DNA of 44,186 bases. Origin: Reclinomonas americana ATCC 50394 (lineage: Eukaryota > Jakobida > Jakobea > Jakobida). The stretch is taken from assembly GCA_048213135.1 (NCBI GenBank), contig PS015223.1, positions 77,801 to 121,986 on the forward strand. Direction: 5' to 3'. Shown in pieces: positions 1 to 10,728 of this stretch. Below the pieces are notes generated by a model. That model had not been told where the DNA came from, ran no database searches, and saw nothing but the letters and a program-made list of their open reading frames with translations. Every line of letters starts with the position of its first letter. Positions within the stretch are counted from its first letter, which is position 1. The translations under genes and the position numbers were made by a program.

Positions 1-1540
1 GAGAGAGAGAGGAGGGGGGAGAGAAGGACAGTGACGACGGAAAGAGGTTGCTGACAATGGAGAGACGTGCGGGGAGGGGAGAGACGAGCAGTGATGATGC
101 AAAGAGGTTGCAGACAATGGAGAGTGGAGAAGAAGGGAGAGANNNNNNNNNNNNNNNNNNNNNNNNNNNNNNNNNNNNNNNNNNNNNNNNNNNNNNNNNN
201 NNNNNNNNNNNNNNNNNNNNNNNNNNNNNNNNNNNNNNNNNNNNNNNNNNNNNNNNNNNNNNNNNNNNNNNNNNNNNNNNNNNNNNNNNNNNNNNNNNNN
301 NNNNNNNNNNNNNNNNNNNNNNNNNNNNNNNNNNNNNNNNNNNNNNNNNNNNNNNNNNNNNNNNNNNNNNNNNNNNNNNNNNNNNNNNNNNNNNNNNNNN
401 NNNNNNNNNNNNNNNNNNNNNNNNNNNNNNNNNNNNNNNNNNNNNNNNNNNNNNNNNNNNNNNNNNNNNNNNNNNNNNNNNNNNNNNNNNNNNNNNNNNN
501 NNNNNNNNNNNNNNNNNNNNNNNNNNNNNNNNNNNNNNNNNNNNNNNNNNNNNNNNNNNNNNNNNNNNNNNNNNNNNNNNNNNNNNNNNNNNNNNNNNNN
601 NNNNNNNNNNNNNNNNNNNNNNNNNNNNNNGAGAAGATGAGGTGAGAGGTGGAGAGGAGGAAGTACAGGGGGTGAGAGGTGGGAAGAATATACGAAGAGA
701 AGCGAGAGACGGGCGGTGATGATGGAAAGTGGAGATGGAGAGGAAGAAAGAGAGGAATGTGCAGCAGGAGTGATCGAGAAGACAGCGATAAAGAAATGAA
801 GCGGGAGACATTGGAGAGACGAGAAGAAGGGAGACGGAGAAAGAGCGAGGGGTGAGTGAGGGGAGGTGGAGAGGAAGAAGGACGGAGAGGAAGAAGGACG
901 GAGAGAAGAGAAGAAAACAGGAAAGGAATGAGGCTGGAAGCAGTGGAGAGAGATGGGAAAGAGGAAGAGAAGAAGGGGCAGGGAGAGTGAGCGACAAGGG
1001 AGAAGTAGGTAGATGCAGAGGAAGAGATGGAGAGTGAGACATGGGCGAAGTGGACAGAAGAGAATGGGAAACGAATGAGAGATGGAGAGAGAGAGAGAGA
1101 GAAAGAGAGGGGAAGAATAGAAAGAGGAAAAAGGTGGAGAGTGAGAGGAAGAGAAGAAGGGCAAGGGAGGGAGAGTGAGCGACAAGGGAGAAGTAGTTAG
1201 ATGCAGAGGAAGAGATTGAGGGAGATGGAAACGACTGTTGAGAGAAAGGGAAGACGAACAGTGGAGGGCGACCAGAGTTGTAGATACATGTTGGAGAGTA
1301 CGAAGGGCAAATATGAAGGAAACGCAGAAGGCGCAGAGAGAGAGAGATAGAGAGAGGAGAAGAAGAGATGTGTATGAGAGAGAGAGAAAGAAATGGGAAA
1401 GAAAGAGAGGCGGAGAGTGAGGGGAAGAGAACAAGAGATGCACGAAAGACAGGGCCTATGGATGAGGAGACGAGAGAGAAAGAGAGAACGAGAGAAGCGA
1501 GGCAAATTGGAATGCATGCTCAAATCACTTGCCCTTCTCC
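1..1540. repeat. Degenerate polypurine (GA-rich) repeat region, interrupted by a gap
   Basis: The plus strand is almost entirely purine (GAGA, GGAGA, GAAGA). Longer imperfect repeats lie on top of this: a block containing AAAGAGGTTGC..GACAATGGAGAG occurs twice about 62 bp apart near 40-125, and a block containing GAGTGAGCGACAAGGGAGAA followed by AGATGCAGAGGAAGAGAT occurs near 985 and again near 1170. Open frames here encode only R/E/G/K-rich low-complexity strings and I do not regard them as genes. Confidence 0.75.
143..630. other. Assembly gap (488 N)
   Basis: Run of N inside the polypurine repeat, consistent with a repeat that could not be assembled. Confidence 0.95.
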
Positions 1541-2325
1541 CCCAGCCTCTATCTCTCTCTCTCTATCTCTCTTCCCCCTTCCACACACACAATAAAGACG
1601 CAACATCCTCCAACTCCTCGTCCATTACTCGCTTCAGTCCAAACGCATCGTACAAGTGCACACGTGGCGGCGATGGCAACTGCGCGCCACTGGCCGAGGC
1701 CGCGTGCTCCGCCAGAGAGGCAACCGCCGCGGCCTGCCCAGGCGGCGCCATCTCTAACAACACAGCACACGTGCAAGAAGTGAGAGAGAGAGAGAGAGTG
1801 GGGGAGACATGTCGCGTTGGTGGTGGTGGTGGCAGTGTGTGTATGTGTGTGAGTGTGTGGATGCAAATCAACCTGCGGCGCTGATGGGATCCGTTACGCT
1901 GCTCATCAGCTTGGAGACTTGAATAGTGAGGAACGTCGCGAAGTCTTTGGGACTGTATACAGTGCTATGCGTTTCTTTTGTCAGGGTGAATGCAGAACGA
2001 GTGGGGCGCGAGCCCGGCTACGCAGCCGCACCTCTAGCTTAACTTTTGCCGCAAGCTAGTGACGGAATCGCGCAACAACAATGAGCGTCACCTGCAGTTG
2101 CAGATCGATATCCGGATCCGGATCCAGATATCGCTGCGATCACTGACACGCTGCGGTCCAGCCAGGCAAGTGAGCATTGGTGTCCACCACTGCCGGCTCT
2201 CAAGTCGAAAACCGCGGCCGCTGGTCGAATACGATCGACATCGCTGCATTCACGATCAATGCGTTGTTATTATTATTGTCCGCCGGAGGGCAGCTGACTC
2301 GCTTTATCATCCCACGTGCTGCGGC
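1541..2325. other. Intergenic DNA upstream of the FN3 gene; no gene supported
   Basis: The sequence changes from a CT-rich tract (1541-1600) to mixed, moderately GC-rich DNA with a short TG/AG microsatellite (about 1780-1860). Several short open frames overlap in all frames with no recognisable domain or splice structure. The part just before 2326 should hold the promoter and 5' UTR of the FN3 gene, but I see no clear motif. Confidence 0.5.
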
Positions 2326-5300
2326 ATGAATCACCATGGCCACTACCAGTGGACGCTTGCTCTCCTGGTTGTCCTGTGCACAACATGCCTGGCTGGTAAG
2401 CTCTGCAGCGCTGCAGCGCAGTGCACCCTCTCAGCGCTGGCGCATGCGCGCAAGCCGCGCGCTGCTTATGCCATGCTTCTTGATTCTTACGTCCTCGCAA
2501 CCACCTCAAGCAGATGCGCAGACGGTAGCATTCGCCCCTGGTAGCTCCAGTGCACCGGAACAGTTTCAAATTGTGAAGGCAGTCGGAGAAGACGGTGAGA
2601 TCGATCGTGATGCGAAGGCGCGCGTGCGCAGCACCAGCACAGCAGAATCCCTACATACGCTTCCTTCTTTCGTTCTCATACCAGCACGTCGCGCGTGACT
2701 GGGTAAAGATGCAGAACCTGCGCAACATGCGGACATTTGTGACAACAACTATTTGTCAGATTGAATAGTCTCGTCGCTGTGCAACACGCCCACGTTTTCT
2801 CCTTCCTCCAGACCTCGACACCTCCGCCCCAACTGGCTCTCAGTCGGCCATCTGGGTCAACTGGACGACCCCCATCAACCAGGGCAACGCGCCGCCCACC
2901 GAGTTCGGTGTCGATGTTTCCAGCACCGGTGGCACCACCAAGTACACTGTTGCGTCTTCTCGCTCCCACTCTCCCTCCTCTCCTCCTCTCTCTCTCTCTC
3001 CTCTGCTCACTCTCCTCCTCTCCTTTCTTCTCTCCTCTCTGCAGTGCTCCGCTGTCAACGCCATTGTGGCCAACGGCGGAGCCGCCTCTGGTGGTGCCGG
3101 CTGCTACGGCATGATTCTGCGCTACTTTGACCAGAACATCCAGGAGGGCGTGCAGTACACCATCGCTGTTGCGTCTCCTCCCCTCCTCTTCCCTTCTCTT
3201 CCCCCCTCTCCCCACTCATCTCATCTCTTTCCCCCACCCGCAGGCCTACGCGGTCAACGCGTACGGTGAGGGCGTCCGCACTTCGGCGCAGGTCGTGACG
3301 GTGCCTCTCGGTGGCACCCCGCGTCAGCCGACGCTCTTGACCATCAGCTACACGGCTGCCACGTCGTTTGTGCTGTCGTTCTACCCGCCGATCAAGATCG
3401 GTCAGACTGGCGCCACTGGCTCCGGCAACGTTGCCAACTTCAACCAGCTGCAGACTCCCTTCTTCCAGGTGCAGATCCGCAGCTCGACTGGCGCCTCGCT
3501 GACCGCCTGGACTCCGGTGACCTTCTACACGGAGACCATCAACGGCAGCAACGTCAATGCGGCCATCAATCCGTTCGCCAACACGTACAACGTGCCGTTC
3601 TCGCAGCAGTCGTGCGTGGTGTCAGGCACTGGTGCCACCGCCTCGTCCAGCCTGCTGCAGCCGAACACTGGCTACGTGGTGCGCGTACGCGCTGTGGGCC
3701 AGTGGGGCTTTGGCCCGTGGAGCACTGTTGCGTCTTTCTTATCAGTCTCTTGCTTTGAGAGGCACTCAGCTCACCTCACAATTCTCCATCTTTCCTCCGC
3801 ACAGACCATGTCGGCGACCACCCAGGACGGCAAGCAGTCTCCGGGCAAGGTCGGAACCCCGATCTCTGTGGCTTCCGCCTCTGATGGCGGTCTGGTGTCG
3901 TGGACCACGCCTCAGCTGACTGGTGGTGCCATCACCGGCTGGAAGGTCGAGGCTGCGGCCTCGGCCGGCGCCAACATCGGCACTGTGATGTACAACGCCT
4001 TCGGCGCCTCGTTTACTGGCTCGCCGGTGACCGACACGACCTTTGGCCGTGTGTCTGGTGGTCACATTCTGATCTCCAAGCTGTCGTCGACCAACATCAC
4101 CAAATACGTCATCCGCGTGACTGCGCAGAACGCCAACGGTGACGGCACTGCTGCGCTCGACACTGCGTCACAGCTCGCAATCACCCTCTCCAATGCCGCC
4201 GGTGTGAACCCGGTGCTGCCGACTCAGACCCTGGTGGGCTGCTGGACGGTGACTGGAAGTACCACAATCAACTGCCTGGCCAACACGACTGCCGCCACCA
4301 CCATTGGTAGCGGTGGTTTTGGCACGACCCCGTACACTTTCGTCGCCAATGGCGTCGCTGGCGCCACTCTCGGCTTTCTGTCGATGGGTGCCAGCGACCT
4401 TACTGGCACCCTGACCTTCTCGGCCACCGCTGCTGGTACAGTGGCGCTTCAGGCGGCTAATGCTGCTGGTAGCACCTTCACTGCCGGTATCACATTTGTT
4501 TCCTCTGTCGGTGTCAACGCCCCCGCCGATGCAATCTTCTATGATCGTGCTGGCAACAACGTGGTGGGTGGCACCTCTGCCAACGGATATCTCACCATCG
4601 GCGTGAACTTTGCGGTCATTTCTCCCGGTTCGCCGACTAACCGAGGGACTGTGACCACTGCTGGCTCGGGAACTGCACTTGGCGGAATGGCGGGTGTTGC
4701 CTTCTGCAGTGGACCTACCAACCAGGCCGCAGTCACCGTTGCGACCAACTTTGCCTTTCTTGACGGAACCACTGCAACGTCTGTGCTTACGGCACCCAAG
4801 TTTGTCGTGGCTATCCGTGGAACTCCGTCTGTGATTATGTCCTATGGCGTCACCTGGACGCTGACCACAGGCAATTCTGGATCGCTTCTCTGCTGCTCGA
4901 GCAATGCAGGTCAGCCCAACGCCACTGCCGGTCGCGTAGTTGCTATTTCGAAGACAGCTGGCGCGTACAGCAAAGTATTTACGGGCTGTCCGGTCACGGG
5001 AGGGGGCACAGGCACTGGCGCGACTGTGGATGTCACTATCGGAACAAACGGCAATCTCATTGCGGCGACGATTAATGCGGCCGGCACTGGCTATGGCAAT
5101 ATGCAAGCCGTCACGTTGACGTTGACAGGCGGCGTCTGTACCAGTGGTAGCGCAACGCTGCCGGCGCCCGGCGCCAACCTAGCGACCTGTACTATCACGA
5201 GCCAGGTCGCTGGCACACTTACTGGCACCTGCACCCCTGCCGCCACCGGTATGGGAGGCTACGCCGTGGCGTCTACGTACACTGCAGTTGCCACCTCCAC

Positions 5301-8300
5301 GAGCGGTGGCGGCACTGGACTGACACTGGACCTCACCGTCAGCGCCACTGGCGTCGCTTCGGCTGTTGTCAACGCGCAAGGATCTGGCTACGCTGTCAAT
5401 GACACCATCTTTTTCACAACGCCCACTGCTCTCAGCGTTGCGGGTGGCGGCGCTGCGTACTCTGGCACTGTCAGCACAGTTAGCCTCGCTGCTACCTCAC
5501 TCGGTACCACCGCTAGTAGCATTGGTGCTCTCCCCGCCGCCAACTCGATCACCGTCATTGACATCACCGACACGGCGCTGACCTTTGTCATCACCATGAC
5601 CGGTGGGCAGTACGTTGCGAACCAGGCCACCGTCAATGCCTCGTCTGCTGCCAGCGTCTACGCTTTTACTGCCACTGGCACGGCCAACGTGCGCGGTGTC
5701 TCCGTCGCCTCGGGCCTCACCACCACCGCCAACAGCAACCAGCCCGCCACTGGTCATATTAACGGCTGGCAGGTCACCCTCTCCGGCCTCCTCCCCGGCC
5801 GTCAGTACTTCCCACAGGTGTCGTTCTCCGTCACGAATGGCGACAGCACCAACTCCTCCGCCGCCGTCTCGCCGACTGGCAACAACTTCTACACCGCCAC
5901 CAGTTGCGCTTCCCACACCACCTTTCTCTCTCTCTCTCGCCAAAGAAAATCTCACCCTCTCTTCGCCTTGCCTCTCTTGCGAACAGCCCGCCCTCCGGCC
6001 GCCACTGCCGGCTCCAACGCCATCTACTACATTGGCAGCACGCAGGCCACCATCTGGCTGCAGCTGCCGACTGACCTCGTCGGCCAGGGCGGTCTCTCCA
6101 CCAACGCCTCGGTCGGCACTGCTGCCAACCAGTTTCAGGACATCAACACCTCGCTCACCGTGCAGCAGACGTCCAACCTGGCCGTCACTGCCACCTCGTA
6201 CCGCGCGTTCGTCCTCACCGACGCTGGTCCCACCACTGTGACCGCCGCCAGCGTGTCGTCTGGCACGTGGCGCGGCTACACGTTGAGTGCGCTCGCGGCC
6301 GCTGACGCCACCACTGGCCAGGGCTACACCATCAACGTATGGACCGAGTCGCAGGTCAACCGCTCGACCAGGGCTTGGAGCGGCACTCTGACCACCAGCG
6401 GCACCGATGCCACCAAGGTGTCGACTGCGGCGCCGACGCTGTCGTCCAACCTGCGCTACGTCACGTCAACCTCGGCGTGGGTGGAGTGGGAGGGTGTGGC
6501 GGCCAACGTGGGTGTGATTGGCGCTGCCTCGTGGTACGTCAAGTCGGACTGCGGCACCGGTGCGGTGACGGTGGTCACCAGCATTGGCGACCTTACCGAC
6601 TTTGGCATCCCGGTCGGCAGCTCTGGTCTGTCGCGCAACCGCGTGCTCGTCAAGGTCACTGGCCTGACTGGCACCAGCTGCGCTGTGTCTGTGGCCTACA
6701 ACAACGGCAACGGCACTCCTGGTGCCAACGGTGCCAACCTGACCTTCTCGTCGGCCGTGGCGGTGACTCTGGCGTCCGGGGCGCCGGCCACGCCGACTGG
6801 CTACACTGTGGCGCCGTACACTGGCTCCGTGGACCAGGTCACTTCGACGTCGTTTGTCGTCGCCTTCAACTACCCGGCCACCTTTGGCACTGGCGACACT
6901 GGCGCTGCGCCGACGGCCGCCTACACGGTGACCAATGCCAGCACTGACCAGCCCGCCATCACCACCGGCTCGACTGGCAACGGCAACCTCGCCACCTCGT
7001 TCTTCGGCCTGTTCTCGTACACCTCTGGCTTCTACCAGCAGATCACTGGCTTCACTGTGAGCGGCACGACCAACAACTTTGTGGCCGCTACGCAGTACGC
7101 GGTCAAGGCCAAGTTCACCGTGAACAACAACACCACTGCCTCGTCGGCTGGCTCCATCCAGGCCACCACCGACAACAACGGCTCCGTGCCGGCTGCGCCC
7201 ACTGGTGTGGCGTACTCGCGGCTGTTCTCAACTGGCGTGCGCCTCAACTTCTCGACCCCGATCAGCGTCGGCGGCTCCAACACTGCCACCTCGAGCGCCA
7301 CGCAGAGCAACCTGACGACGCCGACTCCGAACGTGAGCGCCTACCGTGTGGTGTACTCGACCATCGGTTCCTCGTCGGTAACCGCTGTATCCGGCACTGC
7401 CGTCAACATTGACACCAGCTCCATTCCGTCCACCAACGGCACTGGCGCTGCTGTGTCGTGGAACGCCAACCTGTCGACCTACTACATTGACGTGACTGGC
7501 CTGCCGGCTGGCACCTCGGTCAACCTGCAGATCTGCGCCAGCAACCAGTTCTCGATTGCCTTCCCGACCTCGCCCTTCAACCCGGCTGGCACTGCCGCCA
7601 ACCCGGTGACGTGCGTGTTCAGCACTGCCATCAACTTCACCACTCCGGCTGCCACCGGTGTCGTGCCGAACCCGCCGACCAACTTGGCCGTGACGCAGTA
7701 CGGCCTGACCAACATCTCCCTGCAGTGGACGATTCCGCAGAACTTTGGCTCCAACGCCGTGACGGTGTTCACGATCTTCCGCGGCACGGGCAGCGCGACC
7801 CCGGTGTCTGTGGGCACGGTGACCCTGCCGGCTGGCTGGGCGCTGACTGCTGCTTATGTCGCCGACACGCTGACGGCCAACACGTCGTACACGTACCAGG
7901 TGTACGCCACTGCCACGTCGACCAACTCGGCCACGGCTGCTGGCCCGCTGACTCAGACCACTCACAACATCAGTTGCGTGGAGGGAGAAAGGAGGGGAGG
8001 GGGGTGGGAAGGGAAAGGGAAAGATTAAGAGGGGAGGGGAGTGGTAGTGAGAGAGGGAGAAGGGAACCATCTACTTGTTTTGAATATCAGTATCTCATCC
8101 ACCACCTCCCTTCTCCTCCAATACACAGATGATGCTCCGATCGCCCCGGCCGCCCCGACGCTGGCTGCTGGTATTGCGAACTCGCAGGGCACCAACTCGA
8201 GCGCCGGCTGCGCTGCTGTGGCTGGTACCCTCGGTGTGGGCTTCTCTGGCAACTGCTACCAGGACACCATCACCAGCATCTCGTGGGCGTCGCCGATTGG

Positions 8301-10509
8301 CATTGGTGGCACCTCCATCAACGGCTACGTTGTGACGCAGAACACCAGCAACTGCAACCGCACCTACACGTGGACGACGCTGACCACCAACTTCAACTTC
8401 CCGACCATTCCGGGCAAGTCGTACACCTACGCCGTGCAGGCCACCAACACCCGCTCGGACTCTGGTGTGACCTCGACGCAGAACGGTGCTCAGTCGGACA
8501 CTCTGCCGCAGATTGCCAACTCTATTGTGCGCCCGTACCCGCTGCCGGCTCTGACCACTGGCGGCTCGGCTGGCACGACTGGCTCCGGCTACGCCACCTT
8601 TACGCTGTCGACCCCGTCGACTGTGGTCGGCACGCAGTACTCGCTGGCCACCTCGGACTTCACTTGGAGCTTTGTCGGCGTGCAGGTGCTGGTGCAGAAC
8701 CTGACCAACGTCACCTCGACCGCCTTCGTGCCGGACTCCTTTGTGACTCAGTTCACTGGCTCGTTCGGCTCGACCACCACGACGCTGTTGGTGAATGGCC
8801 TCACCTCCAACACCAAGTACCGCATTGGCGTGGCGTCGTTCAACGGCTACCAGACTGCCTGGTCTGCGTCGGCCATCACCATCACCACGGCCACGTCGCC
8901 GCAGCGCCCGAGCGGCATCACGTCGCTGTCTTCGAACCTTCTGCTCAAGCGTTCGACCTCGATCTGGCTCAGCTGGGGACAGCCGCAGGAGACTGGCGGC
9001 CAGGGCTTCGTGAACCAGTGGCAGGTGTCGTGGCGCGCGGCTACGGCCAGCACGCTGACCCAGAACACCACCTCGGTGCAGCAGGCTGTGATCCGCGGCC
9101 TCACTGACGCCACCAACTACTTCATCGATGTGCGCGGCATCAACGGCATTGGCACGTCGACCACTCAGGCCACCTTTGGTGACTTCATTGTCGGCAACGG
9201 CCTCAACAACAACGTGCTGACGGGCCAGGTGCCGAACGACCAGACCAACTTTGCGGTGACCAGCAACACTGGCACGGCGATTGCGTTCTCGTGGACGACC
9301 GCCACTGGCGCGTCGACTGCCATCTCTGCCCAGTCGCTGACTGGTGCGTCGGCTACGACTACAAGCCCGAGTGTCGCGTTGGGTGCCACCGACACCACGG
9401 CGTCTGTGACGGTGGTGAACGGCAACTTTTACCGCTTCTTCCTCAACGCGACCAACTCGATTGGCACGGGCAACAACTCGCTGTCGATCTACATCCAGGC
9501 GTCGCCGGTGACCACGACTGGCATTGTGCCGGCTGCTGGCACCCCGTCGCTGGACTTCTACGCCGCCAACGAGTACCGCGTGTCGTGGACTGCGGTGGGC
9601 GCCACCACCTACTACCTGGTGTTCTGGCAGTGGACGACCCGCTTCCTGGCGTCGACTGGCAACCCGGCCGCCGCTGACGGCCTGGGCCTGAACACTGCTG
9701 TGCTCGGCACCGTCACCAACCCGGCCATTGCCGGCACTTGTGTGCAGCTGTTCCAGACCATCAAGCCGTCGTCGCGCTACCGCATGGTGCTGATTGGTGG
9801 CAACACCGTCGGCCTCGGCCAGGGCTCGCAGGGCACCGCCAACAACAACATTGGCACGCCGACTCAGGGCGCTCTGACCCAGACGGGCACGGCTTCCGCT
9901 CCGGCCGCCCCGACTCAGGGCACCAACACCAACACCTCGATCACCGTCAACTTCTCGACCCCGATCTACACTGGTCTCGGTCTGATCACCAGCTACCAGA
10001 TCCAGACGATTCCGGAGAACGGCGGCACTGTGGTAATCGGCTACAAGGACGCCACCGACTCGACGTCATCTTCGCGCGCCAACTACACGTTCACTCAGGC
10101 GAACCTGCAGCCGGGCACGCCATACGTGGTGAACGTGCGCGCCATCAACTCGTTCGGCCAGTCGATCCCGTCGGCCAACCTGCGTGTGTCGACAACTGGT
10201 GACGACGGCAGTCCATCAGGCGGCTCTGGCCTTCCTGTGTGGGCGTGGGTTTTGATAGGACTGGCTGCTGCTGCGGTGTTGTCGCTGATTGTTTTGCTCC
10301 TGGTGCTGGCGATTCGTAGACGGCGCCGTTCAGCCGCACGGCGACGAGCTCAAAACTACGCCGGTTCCAATGTTGAGATGGACAATGTTTTCGACGCACA
10401 CCGATTTCCTGCATCCCCGGTTCGAGTACCAGTAGAGCTGAATCATGGGCAGGGCGAGGGAGCGCCGGTCCCTGTCCATCCGCAGGCGCAAGGAGAGCGA
10501 GTGTGGTAA
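2326..10509 (+). CDS. Giant single-pass surface protein with about 15 fibronectin type III-like modules
   Basis: Spliced model of 2,452 residues. Exons: 2326-2395, 2514-2594, 2812-2948, 3045-3167, 3244-3726, 3805-5902, 5987-7972, 8129-10509. The start is chosen because it opens a clear signal peptide (MNHHGHYQWTLALLVVLCTT..CLA). About 15 FN3-like modules follow, each with the typical W in strand B and a Y.V.V.A.N..G ending (for example YTIA-AYAVNAYGEG formed exactly across intron 4). A transmembrane helix lies at about residues 2363-2388, followed by RRRRR and a ~64-residue cytosolic tail. This suggests a type I adhesion or receptor protein; ligand unknown. Residues ~430-925 are not FN3-like (separate entry). 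Five of the seven introns begin GTTGCG, and some are in frame, so a long continuous frame hides them. It is tandem with the WD40-kinase gene 219 bp downstream. Confidence 0.85.
4198..5690 (+). other. Non-FN3 Gly/Thr/Ala-rich insert within the FN3 protein (about residues 430-925)
   Basis: This part of exon 6 lacks the W/Y pattern of the FN3 modules. It carries two diverged repeats of the kind GGGTGTG-ATVDVTIG..ATINAAGTGY and GGGTGLTLDLTV..AVVNAQGSGY, a glycine-rich beta style that I associate with bacterial surface proteins and phage structural proteins. Codons here end in A/T more often (gca, gat, gga, att, tgt) than in the flanking modules, which strongly prefer C/G. The flanking FN3 module appears to resume near 5750 (INGWQVTLSGLLPGRQYFPQ). 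An alternative is lineage-specific drift of degenerate Ig-like domains. Confidence 0.55.
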
Positions 10510-10728
10510 CTTCGACGTCGTCGATAGTGGTTATTAAATTTTAAACGATGAGTGTGTGCTGCACTGCCACGCCACTATGCAGCACAAGCGACGAAACCAG
10601 TTGCAGGTCGTCGTGGCGGGCTGACAATCGCAATGAACTTCGCAGCGAAGTCCCTGCACATTTTTTTTTGCAACGAGCACGCTGCGAAACTTCACCGTCC
10701 AGCCTCGCTCCCGCAGCCGACTATTGCT

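Noticed and set aside
852-1884. Short plus-strand frames encoding R/E/G/K-rich peptides
   Set aside because: These are direct translations of GAGA-type repeats with no splice structure or recognisable motif.
3127-8028. A 1,633-codon uninterrupted plus-strand frame that looks like an intronless gene
   Set aside because: It contains several in-frame introns (for example 3727-3804, 5903-5986) with polypyrimidine tracts and CAG ends; removing them restores continuous FN3 patterns, and upstream exons supply the signal peptide.
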